Shown here one piece after another: positions 1 through 11,722 of a DNA stretch of 64,000 nt. A program made the position numbers and the translations under genes. The first letter of the stretch is position 1; each line of letters begins with the position of its first letter. The notes under the pieces are model-generated. The model was not told where the DNA came from, ran no database searches, and saw only the letters and a list, made by a program, of their open reading frames with translations. This stretch comes from Neurospora intermedia (Eukaryota; Ascomycota; Sordariomycetes; Sordariales; Sordariaceae), in contig BTPP01000001.1 of assembly GCA_037102815.1 (NCBI GenBank), positions 4,365,001-4,429,000 on the forward strand, written 5' to 3'.

Positions 1-1
1 A

Positions 2-2161
2 GAAGTCACCAAGCGAAACCTTATCGAGGCCTCCTCCAAGCTTCTGTTGCTTGAAGTCATGCTACCTAAACTGAGGGAGCGTGGACACAGAGTTTTGATA
101 TTCAGTCAGTTCCTCGACCAGTTGACAATCCTTGAAGACTTCCTCGCCGGTATGGACCTTCCATATCAGCGACTTGATGGAAGTCAGTCTAGTATGGAAA
201 AGCAGAAAAGGATCGATGCCTTCAATGCACCGGATTCCCAATTATTCTGCATGCTGCTGTCAACCCGTGCTGGTGGTGTCGGTATCAACCTTGCGACTGC
301 CGACACTGTCATTATCCTCGATCCCGATTGGAATCCGCATCAGGATATCCAGGCGCTTTCGAGAGCTCATCGTATCGGTCAACAGAAGAAAGTGCTTTGC
401 TTCCAGCTCATGACCGTCGACTCTGCCGAGGAGAAGATTCTGCAGATTGGTCGTAAGAAGATGGCTCTTGATCATCTGCTGATTGAGACCATGGACGACA
501 AGGAAGGCGAGGCTGCTAATGATGTGGAGACGGTGCTTAAACACGGAGCTGCTGCTTTGTTTGGCGAGGGACGCAAGAAGGACAGAATCGTATATGATGA
601 AGCGGCAATCGATAAGCTGCTCGATCGTTCAGCCAAGGAAGAAACGAAGCAAGATGGCGACAAGTCTGCCGAGTCTGCTTTTGCTTTTGCCCGCGTTTGG
701 GCACAAGATGAGGGAGGGCTGAAGGATGACGTGGAGACGGAACAAAAAGCATTAACCATGAGTGTTTGGGACCAGATTCTTCAGCAACGAGAAGAAGAGG
801 CACGCCTCGAAAGGGAGAAGGAACTGCAGGCCTTGGGACGTGGTGGCCGACGACGTGGAGTAAGTGGTATCAGTTTAGCGATGTGCTTTCTTGACCGTGC
901 TAACCCTTGAGCAGACGGCGAACTACCGCGGACCCAAGTTCGAGTTTGAAGAAGGTCAGGAAGGAGGTGAGAGTGACCGTGGTGACCAGGACGGTGACTT
1001 CATGGGCGGTGATGATAGCGATGGGGAAACAACCGGTAATGAAAATGGGAACAGCCCCCACGGTGAGTTCTTACCCAACGGAGGCAGCTCACGCAAGTCA
1101 CAGGCAAGGAATGCGCAACAAGGTACGAAAACTAAAACCCCAACCAAAACCCCAACCAAAAACAAGACGAAAGCTCCAGTGGTCGCAGCCTCAAGGAGGA
1201 ACACACCGGCCACTTCAGCCAAAGCGTCTACCCCTAAGTCTAGAGCTAGTCGGCAAAAGAAGCCACCTCTTCAATCATCTTCTTCGTCTTCAACAAGCAA
1301 GACACCCCGCTCACGCAAACAGCAGACGCCCAAAACAGTTCGGACCCCCGGCACCCCCAGCAAACCCGCTCGAGGCAAGGCTCCCAAAACCAACTCGTCG
1401 TCCAAATTGCGCCCGCTCCCGGACCAGCAGCCCCAAACCCAAAAGGCCGCCCACCTAAGCCCCCCCGACCTAGCAGCCACAACCAAGAAGTCCACCGAAT
1501 TGCCGACTTTAACACCCCCCAAGGCCAAATCCCCGCTTCCGGCGGCCTTGCCATGCCCTCCCATGCCATCGGCGGTGACCTTGCCGTTCACCCCAGGCCC
1601 GTCCCTTCCACTCACCGACCAAACGGCGACCCCAACGGGGCATCCAAACTAACATCCAACACCCCTATTCTCGTCCCCAGACCAGGAGCCGGAGTTGTAA
1701 CTGGAGCCAGAATTCGGCCACCATCTCTTAATGGTCTTCCCAATCTGAACCCTAACCGACAGCTTAACAACCTCCCCTCAGACGTCACTAAACAGCCCAA
1801 ACCCGGTATTCTCTGGTCTAACCAAGGCCCACCCGTCCCACCAGGTGTTCCGCACACTTCCTGCTTCGTCTGCGGCTTCGTACACCCTCCTACGTGGATG
1901 TGTCCAGAGATGAGCCAAGAGGTTCCTCTTCGGCTGGCGCTGGATAATCTTAGGCTCATACCACACCAGACTCCGGAGAGAATGGAAATTAAGCGTAAAT
2001 TCTTGCTCGAGATGTTGAGGGTGGTGCAGCAGAGGAAGGAAGAAGCTATGAAGGCGAAACAGCGGCAGCAGTCGGGTCAACAGACTCAGGAGGGCCAGCA
2101 GGGCCAGCAGGGCCAGCAGAGGCAAGGAGGACAAGAACCACCGCAGGTTCCTCCATCATAG
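2..2161 (+). CDS. CHD3/Mit1-like chromatin-remodelling ATPase, 3' part
   Basis: This is the C-terminal part of a SNF2-family remodeller; the gene starts before the window. Exon 2-859 encodes the helicase C-terminal lobe, with the RVLIFSQF motif, the STRAGGVGINL motif and the SRAHRIGQ arginine-finger motif. An intron at 860-914 (GTAAGT donor, TGCTAAC branch, phase 0) leads into a low-complexity K/P/T/S-rich tail. Further on the reading frame must change: frame +3 stops at 1652, while frame +2 carries an AT-hook-like KGRPPKPPRP (about 1438-1467), then a Cys-x2-Cys...His...Cys knuckle (CFVCGFVHPPTWMCPEM, about 1861-1911) and a Gln-rich end at 2161. The change needs another intron (GTGAGT at 1063 to AG at 1322 fits the phase) or is a frameshift. 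The AT hook and C-terminal zinc knuckle suggest the CHD3/Mi-2 (S. pombe Mit1) branch, a nucleosome-sliding and silencing factor; this family call is inference. The N-terminal domains are not visible. Confidence 0.75.
2092..2118 (+). repeat. Three tandem 9-bp units encoding Gly-Gln-Gln
   Basis: Three exact copies of the unit GGGCCAGCA lie in frame in the last coding part of the remodeller gene. They give the repeated GQQ of its Gln-rich C-terminus. Such coding minisatellites vary in copy number between strains. Confidence 0.8.
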
Positions 2162-5100
2162 TGAAGGCGACTGGTTGGCTTACCCGTGATACCTTTGGGG
2201 CGATGAATGGATTAAAGGAATGGGTTGGTTATTGTTGGTTGGATTGTCTGGGTTATGACTTGTAGTTACTCAACCACTCTTATATTCGGCTTTGCTTTTC
2301 TCTTGCTTGCTAGCTGCTGCCTTTTCCACTGAGTGAATGAGCCAGGTGGTTTGTGATGACCGCGGCTTGCTCAACCTCTCAGGTATGGATGAAAAGTTCT
2401 AGAAGGGTATGGGAAAATCAGATGATGCTTGCTTGGGCTTTGCTCGATGGTGTTGAAAAGGGAGGAATCATACGTCCCGATGCTCACCGTTAAGCAGCAA
2501 GCGCCATGTAGCAAGTGATAAAGCAGTATGACCATGGGATGCACAGTGTTGAGAAATGAGTGTGCTTGCCTCATCAAACTCGAGCGATATGTGATGATGT
2601 GTACCTCTGCTGCCATCCCTTCAATTGTCTCGAACAGCTTTCTCTTCTGGATGCCTTGCAAGCAAGGCAGCCAGCTCTTGACTCCTTCCTCATCGAATGA
2701 GTCTGCATCTCGGCACGACGAGAATCAAGTAATGAGAGACCCAACTTCCCCGTTAGCATAGCAGCAACATACCTTTCCAAAAAGAAAAAAAAAAAAAAAC
2801 CCCTTTGCCCGTCTAATCGATCATCATCTTGACTTAACTTGATCTAAAGGCTGGGCCGCTGCCATATGACATACATTCATCTTTTTGAAACCCTGGTCCT
2901 ATTGCCGTGAAGTGTTGGACATTTGTTGCTCGGGCAAGCAGAATGTGGCGCCTCGAAAAGTTTGAGCCACGGGCATCCTCTATTTTGCCCCCGAAAGAAT
3001 TTCTATTGTACGTCGAGGTATATAACAGATAATACGCAGTTCATAAAGAAAGAAATGATCGTGTACCTTGGGGGGGGGGAGTCAATAACCAGTTAGGCGG
3101 CACTTAAAAATCAGTGGACACAGAGCATTGTTCATTCCCTTACCAATAGCTGAAAGAATGCGTCGTGAGAGACAGAAACTCGACGCATTGCTGACTTTTC
3201 TGACAGCTGAGTTAGTGCACAAGCTAAAGAATACTTCCGGTGAGTCGTTACCGAAAGATGTCGGTTATTGTGTGCCTACCTGATTGTAAATATCGGCAAT
3301 TCTGAACTATTCACCGAACAACACTAGAGGTTTGTGCTACTCCAAGCCCGATAGGAGTCCTTGGCTCTCCAGATTAATGACCATGGGCACAAACATCAGG
3401 CAACCGGGCCTCATGGGAGGGAGATTCAAAGAGCGTGTCCCACCTTCTGAGGAAAATTGGTTCGCCGCTCATCATCGCCATGGCGTTGTGGCTTTCCCCT
3501 GTTTGTCACGTGGAGTTAGAACATGGAAAGATGCAAGTTCCCGCAGAAAGTAGCCTCCATAATTCCCGTTGATGTTGCTTCTTTAGGGTCTTGCGTTTGT
3601 TCGCATCCTTTTTTTTTCTAATTTTTTTTTTCCGGGCTCTTGGCGCTATTGCAGACCTCGCAGCCCATGTCGCTTTGCCTCTCTTGTCCCCGTGCCGTTC
3701 AGAATTGGAGCGTGAAGAAGAGATGATGAAAAACACCACATAAAGCGGAAATATAGAGTAGATACAACAATGGTCCATGCTGTCGACATTGCTGCGGCTC
3801 GTTTGTGTGGTATGGTACGGCAGATATTGAAGATCACACGGGTGTAGGAGTACACGAGCAACAACGGGAAGAGGGAGGGGATGCGACACAGACTAACGTA
3901 AACGAGTGTCGACATAAATACAACACATTCTGATAATCCCTAGGTAGGTACCTTCCGCAACACTGTAATTGCGTTGGGCGGAAGGAAGCCACGGAACAAG
4001 GTTGCCGTCTTCCCAAAAGAACACCTGGTCCCGTGGAGTGAAACAGCTGGGATATCTATAGTCGTTCTCCTTGTTGCCATAATATCGACACCTTGACGCT
4101 ATACATTATATTGGAGTAGCGTTGGAGGGCTGAGTTCGAGGAGCGTCGAAAGATGTACTTGGAGGTTTTTGGCTTCACTACTACCTGTCCTTGGTCAAGG
4201 TCAAGCCAAACCTGTCACCTTCATAGACGGATTCTTCTCATCTTCAACTCAACTTGGCGGCTACCACGCTGCTCTTCATAGGTAGACTTGCTTACCGATG
4301 ATTCACAAGCCACATCGTTCTGTTGTACGTCCAGTCCGGCGGCCACTTTGTGCTACTCAGGAAAGCATGTATGTACCAGTGTCACATCCCCCGTGGCCCC
4401 CTTAGCTTCGCCGCATCCGCAAAATGCAAGCCAACATCACTGCAATCATCAAGCATCTATCCGCACATCTACCTAGCCTCTAACCAATCCCAGGGAAGCG
4501 GACCTGTGCCTAACTACCGTACCCAACCACATAACTCGAACGCAACATCAACGACACTTCAAGAGGACGACTAGGCAAGCCCTGTAGACGGAAGGCGGAA
4601 GGGCAGACAGGGTAGAAAAAAAGGTAGTCCGTCACTCAATGTCCTTTTCACCACTCCGCTTCACCATCTGTTTCTTGGAGATCCACTCCCAGAGTGTCTA
4701 GATGCCTTGATTGCGGCTCCCAACCTTTGCTCTTTGCTTCCCGGTCGCCTATGATATACCTCCTCATGTCCCTGGCTCGGGCTGCCAGGTCATTCTTCCC
4801 CGGCTACTGCTTGCCACACACCTTCAACGGCTTGCTGCTCGCCCTCCGCCATTTTGCTCCAGTTTTTCTTCGTGTGAGACGCAGCTCCGCAGATGAACAG
4901 GCGGTATAAATATTGTGACGGATACCCCGGATCTTCCAACGTTTACCCAGGTCCCTCGTTTGCTGGGAATCAAGGGGTGGCCAGCTTGATGCCACTGGGC
5001 TGTTGACATCGTTGATGGTACGTGTTTTCATTGTATTCACGCTCTTTGCTAAGCGTTTCTCTGCTTTGCTTCCGTCTTCAGTGGCGGTCAAACCCGTGTG

Positions 5101-5512
5101 ACACTCACAGTTGCGGATTCAGCGTCATGCTAATCATCCCATCAGTGTTTCCTGTATCGATCACATCCTTGATCCGGTCCGCTATCAAACCCTACTGCTT
5201 TCCCCTCTTAGACTCGGCATAGATGGGTTAGCCAAACGCGACTATTACTCTGCTGCTACTAATATCCCTCTCAACACCCACCAAGCTGAGTCCGACCCAA
5301 TCTCTGGATCAACATTTGCAGTGCCCGAACTAGCTCTAAGCTCCAGCTTCTCAACACCTAGAACTCCGAATTCTCAGCTTTTCCTTTCTAGCACTCTGGT
5401 GCTTCAGAGTGCCCTTTGTGGTCACAGCTAGAACGGTTCATCTACTCACGCGTTACTATAGAGCTGGCTGATTCTTTTCACAATTCCTTCCTGTCAGGCC
5501 TTCAGTTACACC
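2162..5512. other. Intergenic region and probable long leader
   Basis: There are 3.35 kb between two head-to-tail genes. The stretch holds the 3' UTR of the remodeller gene, an A-rich run near 2780-2800, a G run near 3070 and T runs near 3610-3630. Short open frames occur on both strands, but none has a recognisable domain or consistent splice signals. The part nearest 5512 is probably promoter and leader of the CCCH gene. I see no RNA gene. Confidence 0.5.
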
Positions 5513-7348
5513 ATGGAGCCAAACCAGAACTCTCCAGTCAGCGAGATCCCAAAGCCCCATTCGCCTATCGCCATCAAGAGAAGGGATCTCAACATGCACT
5601 GGAGACTCCAAAGAGGGTTGCCTGCCTCCCCAATGAGCATGGACTTTGCCCCGACTCCTCCCAGAAATCAGTCCGCAACAGAGGCTGCTAAGTCAGAGGA
5701 GTCCAGCCCGGAATGGGAACAATCTCGTCATAGTGCCGTCGTTACCACTAAGCCTTCTCCCAGAGCAGAGACTGCCGTCTCGCACGTCCCCTTTACGCAA
5801 AACACACGGTACTTTCTCGAAAGACAACGACTTCAGCAAGAAGAGGAGGAGAGAGCGCAACAGGCTCGCCGGAACACGCGGCCGCAATATCCCCATCAAT
5901 TTTACGCCTACGCTTACGACCGCGGAAACGGCCGCTACACGAGACTGGTCCCAGCGGATATGCTTCCTCCCCTCGTGGGTGTGCCCGCCTACGAGTCGGA
6001 CATCTCTCGTCTGTTCGTTCTTGAGCTTCCTCAGGCCTTGGATGTCGACGAGCGCAACACCAACGTAGAACCGGTTCAGACTCAGGTGGCGCAGCAGGGT
6101 GACGCCGTTCAGGTATGTAGAAATCTACGATACAGCCCCAACAGTGTTACAACAGTTAGCTCCGGCCAGCAAAAGAATGTTGTACTCAATCCATATGAGA
6201 CACACCCTCACATCACACCCAAACAAAGCTGGGTATATGACTGACAAGTTGATTTACCGCAGTCGCAGATCGACTCAATCGTCCTGGCCAGCCACAGTCC
6301 CGCAGCCAATACGAGCCTCACTCACCAGGCCACCGCAGCCGCCTACCTGACGCCCCCTCCTCTCCACGGCCAAGGCCCCAAGCGAGCCAAGATCTTCTGC
6401 GACAAGTGGGTGCACGAGGGTACCTGTGCCTTCACCCAGCAGGGCTGCAAGTACAAGCATGAGATGCCCTATGACAGGGCTACTCAGCACATGCTCGGTC
6501 TGTTCCATGGCCTGCCTGCTTGGTATAAGCGGCAGCAAGCTGAGCTGATGAGGCAGAGACAGCAGCTGGTCAGCAACGACGAGTCAAGCACCAGCAAGGG
6601 ACTCATCGATCTGACCGCGCTCCGTGGCGCTCCCCATCGTCGTCGGTCTCTGACTACGGCTTCTGGAAGTCCAATTTCGCGCAGAGGCTCGGCTGATCAA
6701 GGGTCGGCATCTGGTAGTGGGAGTGAAACGGTGGGGGTGGGAGGTCAGGCTCACGCCGCCACGAACAGCATGGGAGCAAAGAGCTTCGGAGGCGGTGGTT
6801 ATCAGCGTGAGAAAAGCTCGAGTCCTCGGGAGTTGAACAACTGGCGTCCGAGTGTTGGAGGTGGCTCTTCAGGACCCTCTCCAATCCCTACCGGTAAGCC
6901 CAAATGACATTCGTGAATCGTGTCACATTGCTTTCCGACTAACAAAGACGCTCCTCCCACAGGCCCCCAGATCCTAAGCCAAGGCCCCTGCCGCTTCGGT
7001 CCCATTGGACAACCCGCCCAACCTCAACCTCGCGACCCTCGCGGCAATCCCAGCATTATCAACAGTTATCGCCGCATCGATGCTCCTCCGGGCTTTCTCC
7101 CCCATCCTCACTCCTACCGCCTCCTTCCAACCACCACGACCCCCGACAGCTCCGATAACGAGGGCAAGGAGGAAGGCGGCCCCCTGGGAGGGGGAGGAGC
7201 TCGAGTCCAGGTCCAGGCCCAGGTACACCAGCAGCACCAGCAGCAAGCCGAAGGCGGTGGTGGCGGCACAGTAGCTCAGTGGATGGGATCGGCTTACGAG
7301 GATGGGGAGAATTCCTGGAAGTGGTCTCGGGACACTAACCAGGAGTAG
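5513..7348 (+). CDS. CCCH zinc-finger protein
   Basis: Three exons: 5513-6112, 6263-6893 and 6963-7348, giving about 538 aa. Intron 1 (GTATGT...CCGCAG, 150 nt, CTGAC branch near 6241) is phase 0; intron 2 (GTAAGC...CACAG, 69 nt) is phase 1. The start is the first ATG of the open frame. A single C-x8-C-x6-C-x3-H finger lies at residues 246-266, just after a basic GPKRAK segment; such fingers usually bind RNA. The N-terminal 200 residues are Pro/Ser-rich with a short EEEER-type helix. The region after the finger is Ser/Gly-rich and probably disordered. Related fungal proteins with one CCCH finger are mostly uncharacterised, so no specific target or pathway can be assigned. Nothing looks broken. 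Confidence 0.85.
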
Positions 7349-8912
7349 TCGCCCCTATGAGTTGCTTCCATTGGTACACAGCTGGACAAGAACGATGGCA
7401 TGCTGACTGACTGGTTGTCTGGTGTTGCCTGGGTAACCGTTAACCCCGGTTTGGACAGCGGCAATGACAACAACGAGGCTAGTCGGAAAAGGCAGAGTCA
7501 TGGAATAAGGGAGGACACTCGCCCCTTTTCGGGCGGTTTACAACTTGAAGGGTTGTCAATGTACTGTGGTACAACGATGCAACTAACCTCCCTTTCGACC
7601 GGGTATTATTCGCTTATTCTCAGAGACTGAATCCAAGTGGCCAACAAGTTCAAGCCCACGACCATGGCCGCCAACGAGCGACCAGCCACTTGGCCAGTCG
7701 GGGCGATTTCTGCTTTGGGACGTGATATATGCGAAGCATTTTTTATTTTGTTTTCCTTTATCGTTTGGAACATGGCCGTTAAGTATGAAGAATTGGTTTG
7801 GAAATCTGGGAAAATTAGTTTATACAAGTTCACATGGGGAGTGGGGGATAACTGAAGGAAACCTCGAGACAGAATGTGATGCGTGGTGCAGGAGCAGGAG
7901 ATACAGGCATGGTGAGATTCCTAGGCCTTAGATAATCCCTCAATACTCGCTTGGGGTGAAACTCCCTGGACACTCGCTCAGGGTGTTCTGAATATTGGTC
8001 TATAGAGTCGTTGGTTTTATCACTTTTTTGATGAGTGAGCCGGCCAGCTTCAAGGGGGAAGTGATTGTTCCCTGCCGTGCGTGGAAGATGATATGAACTG
8101 TATAGCGCTCGCTCATGTTGCATGATTCAGCGGGGGTGTGCTCTCAGCTGTGGTGTTTTGTGGGATCATGACTGAGGAGCGCTAGAAAGCCCAGGATGAC
8201 AATCACACATGACGTTGGAGTATCGTGAGACTGAAGCCTGGCGACGTGCAAGTGTGAAGTTCAACCAACAATGCAAGCCACACTGAGGCTGAACATGCAA
8301 GCCGAGGCTGTGACTCCATTTTTATCTGCTAAGGTAGCCAATCAAGCTCTTTGCTAGCCAGCACCCGGACCAGGCTCATCCCAGCATTCGCAGTGTGTAG
8401 GTCTCCACCCCAGTTGTCCAAATCGCGGGGGAGCTTTCCCTTTGGAACTGACAGCTGAGTTGAGCCCCAGCGCACTGCACCGACCACAACCACCACCACT
8501 ACCGACACCAAGGCAGGCCGCAAAGGTGCTCTTGATTTTACCTTGCTACTTACAACCACAATTTCCATCCAACCCATAACCGCCGATTCCCATATTACAA
8601 GCCGCCGATTGTTTGTTTTACGCTGTTTATCCGTCTGTTTCGACACGAACATCTTGTGACCTATCGATCGATACACGGCGTCATCAGCATATTACCCAGC
8701 CATCAGCGTCACTGACATTCTTGCCTCGAGACCCCAGAAGCAACAGCGCAAGCACCAGCTACCCAACCTACCTGCGCCGCGCAGCTTTGGCGACGCTTCT
8801 TCGAGTTGCACTGAGCCATTGAAATCCATCAGTACCACCGCGATTATTCGTCCTCCTCTGCTGCCGTCAAGCTTTTTTGTCCGACAGCATTCCCGTATCT
8901 AGACGGCGAGCC
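7349..8912. other. Intergenic region
   Basis: This holds the 3' UTR of the CCCH gene followed by the promoter and leader of csn-3. A CCACCACTACC-type run lies near 8490-8505. I find no supported gene, RNA or repeat. Confidence 0.5.
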
Positions 8913-10544
8913 ATGGACGCACGCCTTACGGTCCTGACGGCTTTTCCACCGGCCGCTGGGATTGATAACGAGGAATACTACCAAAACAGTCAGCAACATG
9001 CCAAGAGGGTGCGAGAACTCATCCGGGACAATGCGCAGTGGATAAGGGAGTCCGCCGACGATATTCTAAAGGTACCTACATAGTACTTCCACAAACCTGG
9101 ACTGTCCGTTGTACAGAGTCGTCCAAACAGCTGACCCGATAACGTTTGCGTAGCATGTCAACCCCGCCGTCTATTCCCTCTCATATCTTATGATCCTCGA
9201 ATTCCTACTACAGTCACCCGGGTGGACCTCTCAGCAGGCACATGAGAGCTTGGCATCATATATGGCCCAGTTCTTCCTCCAGTTCGATGCTCGCCAAATA
9301 CGATGCAAGGGAAGCACTTGGTCAGATGTTCTCAAGGAGGCGTATAGCGAACGCGGCTTGTTTCCTGTAGGGTTTCCATCCTTCTTTCCTTACATCGTTG
9401 CCGTTGCTGACTTCGAAGATAGGCCTCTGTTGCCGTAGAGCTGGTCACTGCTGCCCTCCTAAGACTCGATCCTTCAGGCTCTATCATCACATCCCACCAC
9501 TGCAACCTGGTCGAACTGGCATACAATACCGGCAATGTCGGAGCAATACTACCTCTGATCGAGAAACGTATCATCTATATGCCGGCCAAGGGCATGTCGA
9601 CAGCCCAGCCCCTTTGCGACATGTCTCTCCCTCCACCAGCATACATCAACCCCGACAGCCAGCTCACCGACGCTCTTACCAGCGCCGCCGTGCTTCAGTA
9701 CGATTTTCTATGCGGCCTGTGCTTCATAGAGCGCCGGATGTGGCAGCAAGCCTTTGATGCCTTTGAACGATGTGTCACGTATCCGACGCGGGACGGCGGT
9801 TGCAGCAAGATCATGACGGAGGCATATAACAAATGGATCCTTGTCGGCTTGCTCCTGACCGGAAAGCCACCAACCCTACCGGAAACGACCTCGCAAGCGG
9901 CAAAGAAGATATTCGCAACCCAGGGAAAACCCTACAAGTTGTTTGCTCAGGCTTTCAAATCGGAAACCGCCGGGGACCTGGTCCGAGAATTCGAAGTTAT
10001 CAATTCCGAGCTCTTACCCAATGAGGGGAACGTCGAGCTCGCAAAGCTCGTGCTGGCCCACTATCAACGGTGGCAAATCATCAACCTGCGCAACATCTAC
10101 ACTAACATCTCCCTTGAAAAAATCCAGGAACGGACACAGAGTGCTGAGACAGGCGCACCGCTACCGACCGTGGAAGCGGTAGATCAGCTCGTGCAAAGCA
10201 TGATCGCCGACGGGAGTCTGCAGGGCGCTATCGAGCGCCCAAAGGACGGCAGCCCAGCCTACCTGACCTTTTTGTCGTCGCCCGCGCAGGGCATGTCCGA
10301 GGTGGAGTTTTCGGCCCAGGTGAACAAAGTGATGCAGGGCATCAAGGCTCTAGAGCCCATCATCGAGGCAACCAACAAGCGCCTGGCCAGCAACCGCGAG
10401 TACATTAGTCACACGGTGAAACGACAATTTGACGCGGCTCGCGAGCACAAGCTTGGTCTTCAGAGCACCGGCGGTGGCTTCGAAGAGTCGTCGTTCCACA
10501 TTGAGGAGGAGGAAGATCTGATGAGTGGTCTACCAGCACACTAG
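8913..10544 (+). CDS. csn-3: COP9 signalosome subunit 3 (CSN3)
   Basis: Three exons: 8913-9071, 9154-9366 and 9423-10544, all joined in phase 0, giving 497 aa. Intron 1 is GTACCT...GCGTAG with a GCTGAC branch; intron 2 is GTAGGG...GATAG, 56 nt, with a TTGCTGAC branch. The protein is helical, with the TPR-like repeats and C-terminal PCI domain of CSN3 (about residues 260-440, from the segment NEGNVELAKL through LEKIQERT to DGSLQGAIE). It ends in an acidic tail. CSN3 is a scaffold subunit of the COP9 signalosome, the nuclear complex that removes NEDD8 from cullin-RING ubiquitin ligases and so affects development and, in Neurospora, the clock. Length matches the family. The start is the first ATG in frame; a weaker in-frame TTG lies upstream at 8877. 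Confidence 0.9.
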
Positions 10545-11722
10545 TGGTATGACGGGCTCCGTTCATAAGTGGAACAGGCCTATCACCCTCTCCTGTATTT
10601 TCTTCAGAGGATGAACGCGACGAGGCTGTTGGGCTGGTTTGGTTGTTAGCGTAGAGATTGGGCGCGGCCAAGAGATAGACGGTTGCTACTCCTCCCTTCA
10701 TGGACTTTGCTCCAGACGTTTAGGGGTGAAGAAGAAGCAGAGCTTTTTTTTTGCGTACATGCGGGAAAGAGTTGTTACTTCGCAACATTATTTGCTCCAG
10801 CCGTAAAACAAGTTGTTGAAGACGATGGGGAGTTATGACGTCGATGATCACAACTACCGCTAAAAGGACTTGTCGATGTCATCTTATGGGGACACGTTAT
10901 GATATCCATGGGCCTGGCTGTTAGTTGAACAAAATATTTCTATCATCATAAGCATCGTTGCTATATTGCCTGGCTGTCATGTGGTGGCTAGAGGTGATTG
11001 ATACCCTGGAGTTGAGCCGCTACAAGCATGGTTAGATGAAACTTATTACCGTAGTTCCGAGAACACCATTATTACAGTAGTGAGACTCAGGTGGCATGTG
11101 TGGATGATGTATACCATTGCTTTCTGTGCAGGCGGCAAATGCTCGCAACAAGCAGATCAAGTCGTTTCTTTACTCTTCCACACGAGCTAATCAGCGAGAC
11201 TAACGATGATGGTGATGGTGATGATGATGCCTAGCCTAGTGCTCTACTCGATTTATAAGAACCAACCCAATCTCAATCCCAATCCTTACATGCATGTTCT
11301 TCAACGCTCAACGCTGCATCCATTTATGCATGCCATGTATTCCTAGCCATACCAAATACCCGACCATCGAAACGAGACCACAACAGCGTGCGTACGTGGT
11401 TGCGCTTGTCGTGGAAACTCATGCCGACCTCATACCTAAGTATAATCTCTTGCTGATGTCATTCGAGCTCTTGGCCCCTTCTTCTTCTTCTCTCATCCTG
11501 CCTGGCCTGTGTCTCGTTTTCTTCTGCCTTGCCATGCTTCTCCTCTGGTGTATATCACTTCGTCAGAACTTCCCCCTTAACCATTCAGAAAAGAGTCCGA
11601 TTAAGGTCGGGCACATGCACATCCAGATCCATATCCGGGTTCAATTCCATGATACCCTGTGCAAAAACGGGATCCCGAAGTTGATGTCATAGTTCCGGTT
11701 CCAGACCCCGAAGAATAGGATA
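10545..11722. other. Convergent 3' intergenic region
   Basis: csn-3 and the GID1 gene end towards each other here, so both 3' UTRs share this stretch. An imperfect GAT/GGT trinucleotide run lies at about 11205-11229 and a T run near 10745. A 132-codon open frame at 11294-11692 (+) has no recognisable domain and is probably chance. Confidence 0.55.
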
